Positions 35,541 to 43,616 of a DNA stretch of 64,000 bases are shown here, in pieces. Source of the DNA: Streptomyces sp. 3214.6. GTDB lineage: Bacteria > Actinomycetota > Actinomycetes > Streptomycetales > Streptomycetaceae. Under the pieces are notes generated by a model. The model made no database searches and was not told where the DNA came from. It was given only the letters and a program-made list of their open reading frames with translations. The DNA is taken from NCBI RefSeq assembly GCF_900129855.1, contig NZ_LT670819.1, forward strand, positions 5,518,001 through 5,582,000. Direction: 5' to 3'. Each line of letters starts with the position of its first letter. The stretch's first letter is position 1. The translations under genes were made by a program, and so were the position numbers.

Positions 35541-35999
35541 ATGCACCCGACCCTCCCTCCCGGCCCCATCCCCGGCTACTACCTCCGCCCCCGCCCCCAG
35601 GGCTTCGCCGCCCACATCTGTGCGTCGCAGCAACACCTCGGCGCGGTAAGGGCGTTGGCCGGTGCCGAGCTGCTCGCTCACGGCATCGACGCCGACGTCG
35701 TCCACTCCGCGCAGCTCGTCCTCTCCGAGCTTGTCGGGAACTCGGTGCGGGCCTGTGGTGAGCATGTGCCGCTCGTCGTGGAGGTGTACGTGACGTCGTA
35801 CGGCATCGCCTTGAACGTGCATGACCCGGATCCTGGTGCTCTGCCGAGGCTCCGGTCGACGCCGCTCGACAGTGCGGAAGCGGAGAGCGGGCGGGGGCTG
35901 GGGCTGGTCGACCTGCTGGCGCCGGGGTGGAACGTGCGGAGGTCGGCGATCGGGAAGCAGGTGCGGTGCCGGGTGTCTGTCGAACACGGGTGGGGCTGA
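35541..35999 (+). CDS. ATP-binding protein, anti-sigma/RsbW-type HATPase_c
   Basis: The 152-residue protein is a single GHKL-type ATPase domain. The N-box SAQLVLSELVGNSVRACGEH and the G-box SGRGLGLVDLL are visible. Such stand-alone proteins are anti-sigma factor-like kinases or, next to XRE/DUF397 pairs, members of WhiJ-type regulatory loci. ATG 35541 has GGAG eight bases upstream; the frame extends 28 codons further back without a good start. It is divergent from the XRE gene. Confidence 0.87.
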   Translation: MHPTLPPGPIPGYYLRPRPQGFAAHICASQQHLGAVRALAGAELLAHGIDADVVHSAQLVLSELVGNSVRACGEHVPLVVEVYVTSYGIALNVHDPDPGALPRLRSTPLDSAEAESGRGLGLVDLLAPGWNVRRSAIGKQVRCRVSVEHGWG

Positions 36000-36086
36000 G
36001 GGGCGTCGGTGTGGGTCCGTCCGGAAGCGCACCGTCCCTGTGGGGCGGCAATGACACCGGATGGCCAGCTTCCCCCTACGTCGCTC

Positions 36087-37565
36087 TCACATCCTGCTCA
36101 GCGCCGCCGCCGCGAACAGTACGTCCCTGATCGCGGCGCGGTCGCCCAACTGGCCGGCCGCTGCCTCCTCCGGGGATACGTGGCCTGCGGCCAGGCGGCA
36201 GAACTCGACGTCGTCCAGGGCTACGTGGGCCACCTCGTGGTCGGCGGAGCCGACCGCGCCGGGGGAGTCCAGGGGGATCAGCCACTGGCCGCCGCCCGAG
36301 CCCTCGATCTCCAGGCGCAGGCTGCGGCCGGGGCGGCCGGCGGGCACCAGGTGGCGGGTGTGCGAGGGGGCGGCGAGGCCGGCCCGGCGGCGGGCCGCGA
36401 GCGTCTCCGGGAGCATCCGCGCGGCCAGGTCGATCATGCCGTGGAGGTGGCGCGGGGCGGGCGGCGCGTAGGGGTAGTCGACGGCTTCCGCGATGTCCTC
36501 GGCGTGCACCCAGCATTCGAAGGCGCGGTCCAGCATCGCGTCCCGCAAGGGCAGCTCGAAGCCGCCGTACGAGACGGGCAGGGTGCCGCGGTCGGCGCCG
36601 GTGAAAGAGACCGTGCGGACGAGGGCGTGGGCCTGTTCGCGCCAGGGGGCGCGCACGGAACGGGTGGGCGGGTAGTGCGAGCCCGCCCAGAACGCCTCGG
36701 TGCGGCGGGCGGGCGTGACCGGCGGTCCGTCCGCGAGCCGCTCCCGCCCTTCCCGCCTTTCCCGCTCCTCCGGCTCTTCCCGCTCCTCCGGCTTTTCGAC
36801 GGTGTCCAGCGGGTCGTCCAGGCCCAGGGCCACCGCGACCAGTCCGTCCACGGCGAGCAGGTGGGCGATGACGCCGGCGACGGTCGTCCGGCGGTATGTC
36901 TCGCCGTCGCCGCGGAACCAGCGCAGCCGCACGGGCGCGTGCCACTCGGCGTCCCCGAAGTCCTGGAGCAGGGCGTCGAGCCGCGCGGTCTCGGCGTCGT
37001 ACGACGCGGCCCAGGCCGGCACCGGGATGCGGGGCGGGCGTCGGTCCAGGCAGCCGTCGAGGACGCGGGTGCGCAGGCAGGGATCGAGGTCGAGGCTCTC
37101 GGGGCGCTGGAGCAGGCCGACCGCCTCACGCAGTCGCCGTGCTTCGTCGGCGCAGGCACCGCAGTCGCCGAGGTGGTCCTCGACGGCCGCCGTCTCCTCG
37201 GCCGAGCAGGCGGCCAGCGCCCATGCGCCGAGCAGGGACTTGAGCACCGGGTGTTCGAGGGTGAGCGGTGGCGGCGCCGGGGAGGCCGGGTCCTCCAGTG
37301 CGGGCAACGGCAGGCCGCTGTCCTCCACGGAGGCGCGGGGGAGCGGGATGCGGGGCGTGGGTGCGGGCGCGGGGGTGCCGCCCTTGGCGTTCGTGTCCAC
37401 GCTCTCCTCGTCCGTTCCCTCTGTCGTCCCCGTCTCCTCGCGGGCCTTCGCGTCCTCCCTGTTAGCTCCGTCCTCCCTGTTCGCTCCGGCCTCCCCGTTC
37501 TCGCCGTTCCTGCTGTCCTCCTCGTTCTCGCCGTCGTACGGCTCGAAACCGTTCGTGCCGCTCAC
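36087..37565 (-). CDS. Anti-sigma-like protein: zinc-finger (HC2) plus MDMPI/mycothiol-type domain
   Basis: The 492-residue protein starts with an ~95-residue disordered tail rich in Glu, Asn and Gly (repeated NREDGANRED). A putative zinc-finger anti-sigma motif follows near 105-145 (ALAACSAEETAAVEDHLGDCGACADEARRL: H-x3-C-x2-C). The rest is a maleylpyruvate-isomerase-type DinB-like domain (about 180-480), with WHAPVRLRWF and the C-terminal GGGQWLIPLDSPG. The start overlaps the stop of the sigma-factor gene (ATGA), so it is almost certainly the partner anti-sigma factor. The unusual fused domain may bind a thiol or another small-molecule signal. No membrane helix is present, so it would act in the cytoplasm. 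Confidence 0.85.
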   Translation of the reverse strand: MSGTNGFEPYDGENEEDSRNGENGEAGANREDGANREDAKAREETGTTEGTDEESVDTNAKGGTPAPAPTPRIPLPRASVEDSGLPLPALEDPASPAPPPLTLEHPVLKSLLGAWALAACSAEETAAVEDHLGDCGACADEARRLREAVGLLQRPESLDLDPCLRTRVLDGCLDRRPPRIPVPAWAASYDAETARLDALLQDFGDAEWHAPVRLRWFRGDGETYRRTTVAGVIAHLLAVDGLVAVALGLDDPLDTVEKPEEREEPEERERREGRERLADGPPVTPARRTEAFWAGSHYPPTRSVRAPWREQAHALVRTVSFTGADRGTLPVSYGGFELPLRDAMLDRAFECWVHAEDIAEAVDYPYAPPAPRHLHGMIDLAARMLPETLAARRRAGLAAPSHTRHLVPAGRPGRSLRLEIEGSGGGQWLIPLDSPGAVGSADHEVAHVALDDVEFCRLAAGHVSPEEAAAGQLGDRAAIRDVLFAAAALSRM

Positions 37566-38152
37566 GCCGCACCCCCGTAGCCGGGGGGCGCGCCGGGGGC
37601 CGGGGCGTCGTGGGCCGTGGAGAGGAGCTGGAGGCCGAGGCGGAGCCGGCGGCGGGCCTCGTCCTCGGTGACGCCGAGGTCGGCCGCGGTCTGTCGGTAG
37701 TCGCGGCGCTGGAAGTAGGCCAGTTCCAGGGCGGCGCGCAGTGGGGCGGGCATGGCCTGGACGATGTAGTCGGCGCGGGCGGCGACGGAGGCGTGCCGCA
37801 CCTTGCGCTCCAGTTCCTCGGTCGCCTCGGCGGAGCCGTGGCCGGTCTCGGCCAGCGCGGCGGTCTCGGTGGCGTGCAGTCGCTGTACGGCGAGGCGGTG
37901 GGTCAGTGCGGCGACCCAGGTGCGCAGGGGGCCCTGTTTGGGGTCGTAGGCGTCGGGGTGTTCCCAGACGTGGGCGAAGACCTCGCGGGTGATGCCGTCG
38001 GCCGCGCGTTCGTCTTCGAGCACGCGGTGGGCGAGACCGTGCACGAGCGAAGCGAAACGGTCGTAGAGCTCGCCGAGGGCGGCCGCCTCACCGCGTGCGA
38101 GTCGCTGCTGCATCTTGCGGTCCCAGCGGGGCGGTGCGTCCCTCTTCGCCAT
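37562..38152 (-). CDS. ECF-subfamily RNA polymerase sigma factor
   Basis: The 196-residue protein has region 2 (about 12-90, GELYDRFASLVHGLAHRVLE then REVFAHVWEHPDAYDPKQGP) and region 4 (about 130-180, MPAPLRAALELAYFQRRDYR then ADLGVTEDEARRRLRLGL). It lacks regions 1 and 3. It is followed by the overlapping zinc-finger/MDMPI protein, its presumed anti-sigma factor. It is divergent from a STAS-domain anti-sigma antagonist across 321 bp. Confidence 0.93.
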   Translation of the reverse strand: MAKRDAPPRWDRKMQQRLARGEAAALGELYDRFASLVHGLAHRVLEDERAADGITREVFAHVWEHPDAYDPKQGPLRTWVAALTHRLAVQRLHATETAALAETGHGSAEATEELERKVRHASVAARADYIVQAMPAPLRAALELAYFQRRDYRQTAADLGVTEDEARRRLRLGLQLLSTAHDAPAPGAPPGYGGAA

Positions 38153-38473
38153 GCGGCCCCCTCACCCATGCCCAGGCACATGCCCGTGTCGTCGGCCGTG
38201 CCTGTGTCCAGCCTGCGTCCACCGTCACCTCGAATGTAGTCGGCACATCCGGTTATGCACGCCCCTTTGTTTCAATGTGCGCCCCCTGTCCGCGAGCGCC
38301 TGGTATGGGCCGCGTCTACCCGACAATTACGGATCGAACCGGACTGGATATGACGGAAACAAGCCTCTTTCCTTTGGTTTCTGTTTTTCCTTCGGTGTTT
38401 CGGGGCACGGCCGCTGGGCAGCCGCGCTGCAAGGAAGCGAAGGGACAGCTTCCGTTTACAGCGAGCGAAGGGC
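38153..38473. other. Divergent promoter region between ECF sigma and STAS genes
   Basis: These 321 bp have no convincing ORF and are AT-richer than the flanks from about 38230 to 38460. I see GTTTCAATG (38268) followed after roughly 30 bp by GGTATGG, loosely like sigma-B-type GTTT/GGGTAT elements but with wrong spacing. A pyrimidine-rich run at 38362-38400 (ctctttcctttggtttctgt) also stands out. No clear terminator or operator is evident. Confidence 0.4.
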
Positions 38474-38854
38474 GTGGTGGTGGCCTTCAAAGTGACCGGC
38501 GGCGAGCAGGGCGGGTGGGCCGTGCTCCATGTGTCGGGCGAGCTGGACCTGGTGACGTCGCCGGTGCTGCGGCAGCGGGTGCACGACGAGGTGGCCGAGG
38601 GCCGTCACCATCTCGTCCTGGACCTCTCCGAGGTGTACTTCTGCGACTCCAGCGGCGTCGGCGTGCTCATCGCGTCGCGCCGTCTCATCCGCTCCTGCCG
38701 GGGACGGCTGCGCCTGATCCTCCCCGCGCGGGGTGCGGCCGAGGACTCGCACGTCAACCGGGTCCTGGGCGCGCTGGGCGTCCGCCGCCTCTTCGACGTC
38801 TACGGGGACCTCGCCGACGCCGTGGACGACGGGACGGAACCGCTCTCGGCGTAG
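38474..38854 (+). CDS. STAS domain anti-sigma factor antagonist
   Basis: The 126-residue protein is one STAS domain of the SpoIIAA/RsbV/BldG type: GWAVLHVSGELDLVTSPVLR, then VLDLSEVYFCDSSGVGVLIA. The serine in DSSGVG (about residue 58) is the usual phosphorylation site by an RsbW-like kinase. Candidate kinases are encoded in the window (35.5 and 45.2 kb). Three consecutive GTG codons (38474, 38477, 38480) can start translation, with GAAGGG just upstream. It is divergent from the ECF sigma operon, so the proteins may belong to one partner-switching circuit. Confidence 0.9.
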   Translation: MVVAFKVTGGEQGGWAVLHVSGELDLVTSPVLRQRVHDEVAEGRHHLVLDLSEVYFCDSSGVGVLIASRRLIRSCRGRLRLILPARGAAEDSHVNRVLGALGVRRLFDVYGDLADAVDDGTEPLSA

Positions 38855-39071
38855 CGGGAACCCGCTCGGCGTAGCCGCGACCGTTCCATGCGCGGCCGGA
38901 ACCCGCTCACCGGGGACCGGCGAGAGTCCGGGGTGCGCTCTGCCACACCCGCGTACCGGAACTCCCCCGGTCTTGGTACAGACGTCGCCTTCCCACTGTC
39001 GGGGCGTCGCCGGCGTCGTACGCTCCTGCCGGAAGCATCCCCACGTGATGACGTAAGGCGGCCGACAAGAC

Positions 39072-39584
39072 ATGGTCAGCAGTGAGTACGAACGCAGGAT
39101 CGCCGCCCGGTTCGCCACCTTCGACCAGGACGGCAACGGCTACATCGACCGGGCGGACTTCGGTGCGGCGGCCAAGGCGCTGCTCGCCGAGTTCGACGTC
39201 GCGGCCCGTTCCGACAAGGGACAGGCCCTGTATGCCGGTGCCGAGGCGTTCTGGCAGGGCATGGCCGGCATCGCCGACCGGGACGGCGACCAGCGCATCA
39301 CCCGGGAGGAGTTCGTGAACGGCGCGGTCAAGCGCCTGCGCGACAACCCGGAGCGGTTCGCCGAGATCGCCCGCCCCTTCCTGCACGCGGCCCTGGACAT
39401 CGCCGACGCCGACAGCGACGGCCGGGCCACGGTCGCGGACACCGTACGGGTCCTCAAGGCCCTCGGAGCCCCCGACGAGGTCGCCCGCGGGGCCGCCGCG
39501 GTTCTCGACGCCGACGCGGACGGCAAGGTCGGCGAGGCGGAGATCGTGCCCGCCTTCGCCCGCTACTTCACCGTTCCCGAGTGA
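39072..39584 (+). CDS. EF-hand calcium-binding protein (calerythrin-like)
   Basis: The 170-residue protein carries four EF-hand loops: D18-D29 (DQDGNGYIDRAD), D69-E80 (DRDGDQRITREE), D112-D123 (DADSDGRATVAD) and D146-E157 (DADADGKVGEAE). Loops 1 and 3 end in Asp instead of Glu, so loops 2 and 4 are likely the strong calcium sites. It resembles bacterial calerythrin/Cab proteins, which buffer or sense Ca2+ in the cytoplasm of actinomycetes. It is monocistronic, with 217 bp upstream, and converges on the acyl-CoA ligase gene. Confidence 0.92.
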   Translation: MVSSEYERRIAARFATFDQDGNGYIDRADFGAAAKALLAEFDVAARSDKGQALYAGAEAFWQGMAGIADRDGDQRITREEFVNGAVKRLRDNPERFAEIARPFLHAALDIADADSDGRATVADTVRVLKALGAPDEVARGAAAVLDADADGKVGEAEIVPAFARYFTVPE

Positions 39585-39587
39585 CAC

Positions 39588-41093
39588 TCACCCGGAATAG
39601 CGCTCGCGCAGCCTGTACTTGAGCACCTTCCTGAGCGTGTCGTTGCGCGGAAGGGCGTCCACCACCTCCAGCCGCTCCGGCAGCTTGTGCACGGACAGTC
39701 CGGCCGCACGCAGATAGGAAGCAACCGCTTCCAGAGTCAGCGGCTCCCCGGCGTCCGCCGCCCGCTCCACCACCGCGCACACCAGTTCCCCGCGCTCCGC
39801 GTCCGGCAGGCCGATCACCGCCACGTCCCCGACGGCCGGATGGGCGGCGAGCAGGTCCTCGATCTCCTTGGCCGACACGTTCTCCCCCTTGCGGATGATG
39901 ACGTCCTTCAGCCGCCCGGTGAGGACCAGGTGACCGCTGTCGGTCACGTGCCCCAGGTCGCCGGTGCGCAGGAAGCCGTCCGCGTCGAAGGCCTCGGCGG
40001 TCTGGGCGGGGTCCAGATAGCCCCGGCACACGGCCTCTCCGCGCAGCCGCACCTCCCCGCCCTCCGCGATCCGTATCTCCATGCCCTCGGGCGGCCGCCC
40101 CTCCGTCGTCGCGAGGTTCTCCGCGGTGTCGTCCGGCGCGCCCATGGTGATCATCGGCACCTCGGTCATCCCGTACCCGTGCGTGAGCTGCACGCCCATC
40201 TCGCGCACGACGGAGTGGTACACCTCCGGCGGCTTCGGCGCGCCGCCGCCCGCCAGCAGCCGCAGGGTGGGAATCACCGGAACCCCCGGCTGCTTGCGCT
40301 GCTCGGCGAGGAACATCGAGTAGAACGCCGTCGACCCGCCCGCGACCGTCACCCCGTGCCGTCGGTAGCCCTCCAGCGCGTCCGGCAGCGCGAAGTGCTC
40401 GAACATCACCGCCGGGAAGCCGTACAGCAGCAGCATGACGGTGTAGTCGGGGCCGGCGATGTGGGCGTACGGGAACGCCATGGAGCCGACGTCGTCCGCC
40501 GACAGGTGCAGCGCGTGCGCGAGACACGATCCGCCCGCGATCAGCGAACGGTCGGTGTGCAGCACGCCCTTGGGGTCGGAGGTGGTGCCCGAGGTCCAGT
40601 AGATCCAGCGCACCGAGACGCCGTCGGCGGGCGGGGCGGGGAGAACCGCCGGGTCCCCCTCGGGGAGGTCGTCGTAGGCCTCGAAGACGCCCTTCGCGTC
40701 GAGCCGTTGCGCCATCTCGGTGTGGTCGAAGCCCCGCCACACGCCCGGCACCGCGAAGAACTCCGCCTTCGACTCGCGCAGCGCGAAGCCGACCTCGCGG
40801 TCGCGGTAGAAGGGGATGACGGGTGACTGCACGGCCCCGAGGCGGGCCAGGGCGAAGGACAGGACGGCCGTTTCGAGGCGGGTGGGCAGCTGCCAGGCGA
40901 CGACCGTGCCGGGGCGCACGCCCAGGTCGTGCAGTCCGGCCGCCGTCCGCTCGGCACGCGCGCGTAGCTCTCCGAAGGTGAGCGCGCGGTCCTCCTGGAG
41001 GAGGACCCGGCGGTCGGGGGTGAGGTCGGCGCGGCGGGCGAGGAGCTCCCAGAGGGTGCTGGACGCGCTCAGCGCGCGGGCGGTGTCGGTCAC
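39588..41093 (-). CDS. AMP-dependent acyl-CoA synthetase (fatty/cyclohexanecarboxylate-CoA ligase-like)
   Basis: The 501-residue ligase activates a carboxylic acid as its CoA thioester through an acyl-adenylate. Visible are the P-loop-like motif IYWTSGTTSDPKGVLHT (residues 178-194), the A5 motif HGYGMTEVPM, TGDLGHVTDSGHLVLTGRLK and the C-terminal lysine region LPRNDTLRKVLKY. GTG 41093 is supported by AGGGGG on the minus strand. A CTGACGGTCTGTCAG palindrome lies 15 bp before the start. The divergent amidohydrolase/acyl-CoA dehydrogenase operon has a related site, so the ligase probably performs the first step of this catabolic cluster. Confidence 0.92.
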   Translation of the reverse strand: MTDTARALSASSTLWELLARRADLTPDRRVLLQEDRALTFGELRARAERTAAGLHDLGVRPGTVVAWQLPTRLETAVLSFALARLGAVQSPVIPFYRDREVGFALRESKAEFFAVPGVWRGFDHTEMAQRLDAKGVFEAYDDLPEGDPAVLPAPPADGVSVRWIYWTSGTTSDPKGVLHTDRSLIAGGSCLAHALHLSADDVGSMAFPYAHIAGPDYTVMLLLYGFPAVMFEHFALPDALEGYRRHGVTVAGGSTAFYSMFLAEQRKQPGVPVIPTLRLLAGGGAPKPPEVYHSVVREMGVQLTHGYGMTEVPMITMGAPDDTAENLATTEGRPPEGMEIRIAEGGEVRLRGEAVCRGYLDPAQTAEAFDADGFLRTGDLGHVTDSGHLVLTGRLKDVIIRKGENVSAKEIEDLLAAHPAVGDVAVIGLPDAERGELVCAVVERAADAGEPLTLEAVASYLRAAGLSVHKLPERLEVVDALPRNDTLRKVLKYRLRERYSG

Positions 41094-41108
41094 GGCGGCC
41101 CCCTAAAG

Positions 41109-41123
41109 CTGACGGTCTGTCAG
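41109..41123. promoter_or_regulatory. CTGAC-N5-GTCAG operator, ligase side
   Basis: CTGACGGTCTGTCAG is a 15-bp dyad with perfect 5-bp arms. It is one of six related sites in the window and lies 15 bp upstream of the acyl-CoA ligase start. Dyads of this size suit a TetR-family repressor. Confidence 0.6.
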
Positions 41124-41197
41124 ATCGTGGGCAGAGCGTAGAGCCCGGTGCCTTGCTGGTCCAGGGGGGTCGCACTAGCCTTCTTGGTACACCGAAT

Positions 41198-41212
41198 CTG
41201 ACGGCCCATCAG
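41198..41212. promoter_or_regulatory. Operator-like dyad, amidohydrolase side
   Basis: CTGACGGCCCATCAG is flanked by T and A, giving TCTGA-N7-TCAGA. It matches the other sites except one arm base. It lies about 70 bp before the amidohydrolase start and 89 bp from the neighbouring dyad. Confidence 0.5.
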
Positions 41213-41279
41213 ATAAGCCCGACCGATTCGTCCATCGGATGTGAGTGGATTCATGAGTGGATTCATGAGTGGGGGTCCC

Positions 41280-42473
41280 ATGACCGAACTGCCCCGCATC
41301 ATCAGCGTCGACGACCACGTGATCGAGCCCGCGCACCTCTTCGCGACCTGGCTGCCGCGCAGATACCGGGACCGGGGGCCGCAGCCCCTCACCGCCGGGA
41401 TCGGCGAGCTCGCCTACGTCGCCGGGAAGTACCAGATCACGATGGACCCGGACGGTCAGCCCACCGACTGGTGGATCTACGAGGACCTGAAGTTCCCGTA
41501 CAAGCGCAACATCGCCGCCGTCGGCTTCGACCGGGACGAGATGACGCTGGAGGGGATCACCCGCGAGGAGATGCGGCGCGGCTGCTGGGATCCGAAGGCA
41601 CGCCTGGCCGACATGGACCTCAACCACGTCGAGGCCTCCCTCTGCTTCCCGTCCTTCCCGCGCTTCTGCGGGCAGACGTTCGCCGAGGCCCACGACAAGG
41701 ACGTCGCGCTGGCCTGTGTGCGCGCCTACAACGACTGGATGGTCGAGGAGTGGTGCGGGGACAGCGGCGGTCGGCTGATCCCGCTGTGTCTGATCCCGCT
41801 GTGGGACGTCGGGCTGGCGGTCGCGGAGATCCGGCGCAACGCGGCCCGCGGGGTGCGCGCGGTGACGTTCTCGGAGATCCCCAGCCATCTGGGGCTGCCG
41901 TCCATCCACTCCGGGTACTGGGACCCGTTCTTCGCGGTGTGCGAGGAGACGGGCACGGTCGTCAACATGCACATCGGATCGTCGTCGCAGATGCCTGCCG
42001 CCTCACCGGACGCACCCCCGGCCGTCCAGGCGTCCCTGTCCTTCAACAACGCCATGGCCTCGATGATGGACTACCTCTTCAGCGGGGTCCTGGTCCGCTT
42101 CCCGCGCCTCAAACTCGCCTACTCCGAGGGCCAGATGGGCTGGATCCCGTACGCCCTGGAGCGCGCCGACGACGTCTGGGAGGAGCACCGCGCGTGGGGC
42201 GGGGTCCGCGACCTCATCCCCGAGCCGCCGTCCACGTACTACTACCGGCAGATCTTCTGCTGCTTCTTCCGCGACAAGCACGGCGTCGCCTCGCTGGACG
42301 TCGTGGGGCGCGACAACGCGACCTTCGAGACCGACTACCCGCACGTCGACTCGACCTTCCCGCACACCAAGGAGGTCGCCCTCGACCACGTCAAGGGCCT
42401 CGACGACGAGACGGTCTACAAGCTGATGCGGGGCAACGCGATCCGCATGCTGGACCTGGACCTCGACGGCTGA
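41280..42473 (+). CDS. Amidohydrolase family protein (ACMSD-like metal-dependent hydrolase/decarboxylase)
   Basis: The ~397-residue TIM-barrel protein starts ELPRIISVDDHVIEPAHLF, where D-x-H is the first metal-binding motif. Later conserved parts are NMHIGSSSQ (barrel His), KLAYSEGQMGWIPYALERAD and ETDYPHVDSTFP with the catalytic Asp. This pattern is that of amidohydrolase_2 proteins, which include decarboxylases and C-C hydrolases in aromatic and steroid-like pathways. Three earlier ATGs lie in a 12-bp tandem repeat (gagtggattcat, 41243-41270); ATG 41280 with GGGGG just upstream is preferred. The stop overlaps the acyl-CoA dehydrogenase start (TGATG). Confidence 0.87.
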   Translation: MTELPRIISVDDHVIEPAHLFATWLPRRYRDRGPQPLTAGIGELAYVAGKYQITMDPDGQPTDWWIYEDLKFPYKRNIAAVGFDRDEMTLEGITREEMRRGCWDPKARLADMDLNHVEASLCFPSFPRFCGQTFAEAHDKDVALACVRAYNDWMVEEWCGDSGGRLIPLCLIPLWDVGLAVAEIRRNAARGVRAVTFSEIPSHLGLPSIHSGYWDPFFAVCEETGTVVNMHIGSSSQMPAASPDAPPAVQASLSFNNAMASMMDYLFSGVLVRFPRLKLAYSEGQMGWIPYALERADDVWEEHRAWGGVRDLIPEPPSTYYYRQIFCCFFRDKHGVASLDVVGRDNATFETDYPHVDSTFPHTKEVALDHVKGLDDETVYKLMRGNAIRMLDLDLDG

Positions 42474-43606
42474 TGGACCTCTCGGACAGCCCCGAGGACG
42501 CCGAGTTCCGGGCCCGGCTGCGGGACTGGCTCGGCAAGATGCTGCCGACGCTCCCGCCGAAGCCGTCCCCTGACGACTGGCCAGGCCGCCGCGCCTACGA
42601 CCTCGGCTGGCAGCGCAGGCTGTACGAGGCGGGATACGCCGACGTCCACTGGGACGCCTCCCCGACCGTCCGGCTGATCTTCCTGGAGGAGACGGAGAAG
42701 GCGGGCGCACCCTATGTGGGGGCGGGGTTCGTCGGACTCCTGCACGCCGGGCCGACCATCGCCGCCGAGGGGACGGCCGGGCAGCGCGCGCGCTGGCTGC
42801 CGCCGATCCTGCGCGGCGAGGAGGTGTGGTGCCAGGGCTTCAGCGAGCCCGACGCCGGCTCCGACCTCGCGGCGTTGCGCACGCGCGCGTGGCGCGACGG
42901 CGACGACTACGTGGTGAGCGGCTCCAAGATCTGGACCTCGCACGCGGAGGTCGCCGACTGGTGCGAGCTGTTGGTCCGCACCGACCCGGGCGCGCCCAAG
43001 CACAAGGGCATCACCTGGCTGGCGATGCCCATGGACGCGCCCGGCATCACCGTGCGGCCACTGCGCACCCTCGCCGGGTCCGCCGAGTTCGCCGAGGTGT
43101 TCCTCGACGAGGTGCGGGTGCCGGGGGCCAACAGGGTGGGCGAGGAGAACGACGGCTGGCGGGTGACGATGGTGACGCTGTCCTTCGAGCGCGGCACCGC
43201 CTTCGTCGGCGAGGTCGTCGCCTGCCGCCGGGTGCTGGGCGAACTCGCCCGCGAGGCACGGAGCAACGGCCGCTGGGACGATCCCGCGCTACGGCGGCGG
43301 CTGGGCCGCCTCAACGCCGAGTTCAGGGCGCTGTGGCGGCTGACGCAGTGGAACGTGAGCGAGGCGCAGGCCACGGGGGGCCTGCCGGGCGTCGGGGGTT
43401 CGGTTTTCAAACTGAGGTACTCGCAGGCGCGCCAGGACCTGTACGACACCGCGGCCGAGGTCCTGGGCGACGCCTGTCTGGACCTCGACCACCCCTGGGT
43501 CGGCGACCGGCTCTCCTCCCTGTCGTACACCATCGCGGCCGGCACCTCGCAGATCCAGCGCAACATCGTGGCCGAACGGATCCTGGGGCTGCCGAAGGGG
43601 CGGTGA
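42473..43606 (+). CDS. Acyl-CoA dehydrogenase, larger subunit of an adjacent pair
   Basis: The 377-residue flavoprotein would introduce a double bond next to the CoA thioester. The middle domain has WCQGFSEPDAGSDLAALRTR and the C-terminal FAD region SLSYTIAAGTSQIQRNIVAE, followed by RILGLP. It overlaps the amidohydrolase gene, and a second dehydrogenase starts 11 bp downstream. Adjacent acyl-CoA dehydrogenase genes of about 380 and 340 residues in actinomycetes often encode alpha2beta2 heterotetramers acting on bulky (steroid side-chain-like) acyl-CoAs. Applying that here is inference. Confidence 0.9.
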   Translation: MDLSDSPEDAEFRARLRDWLGKMLPTLPPKPSPDDWPGRRAYDLGWQRRLYEAGYADVHWDASPTVRLIFLEETEKAGAPYVGAGFVGLLHAGPTIAAEGTAGQRARWLPPILRGEEVWCQGFSEPDAGSDLAALRTRAWRDGDDYVVSGSKIWTSHAEVADWCELLVRTDPGAPKHKGITWLAMPMDAPGITVRPLRTLAGSAEFAEVFLDEVRVPGANRVGEENDGWRVTMVTLSFERGTAFVGEVVACRRVLGELAREARSNGRWDDPALRRRLGRLNAEFRALWRLTQWNVSEAQATGGLPGVGGSVFKLRYSQARQDLYDTAAEVLGDACLDLDHPWVGDRLSSLSYTIAAGTSQIQRNIVAERILGLPKGR

Positions 43607-43616
43607 ACTCTCTCCC

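Noticed and set aside
36061..37580. Long plus-strand frame opposite the anti-sigma-like gene
   Set aside because: The minus-strand gene overlaps the sigma gene by ATGA and has recognisable zinc-finger and MDMPI regions; the plus frame has none.
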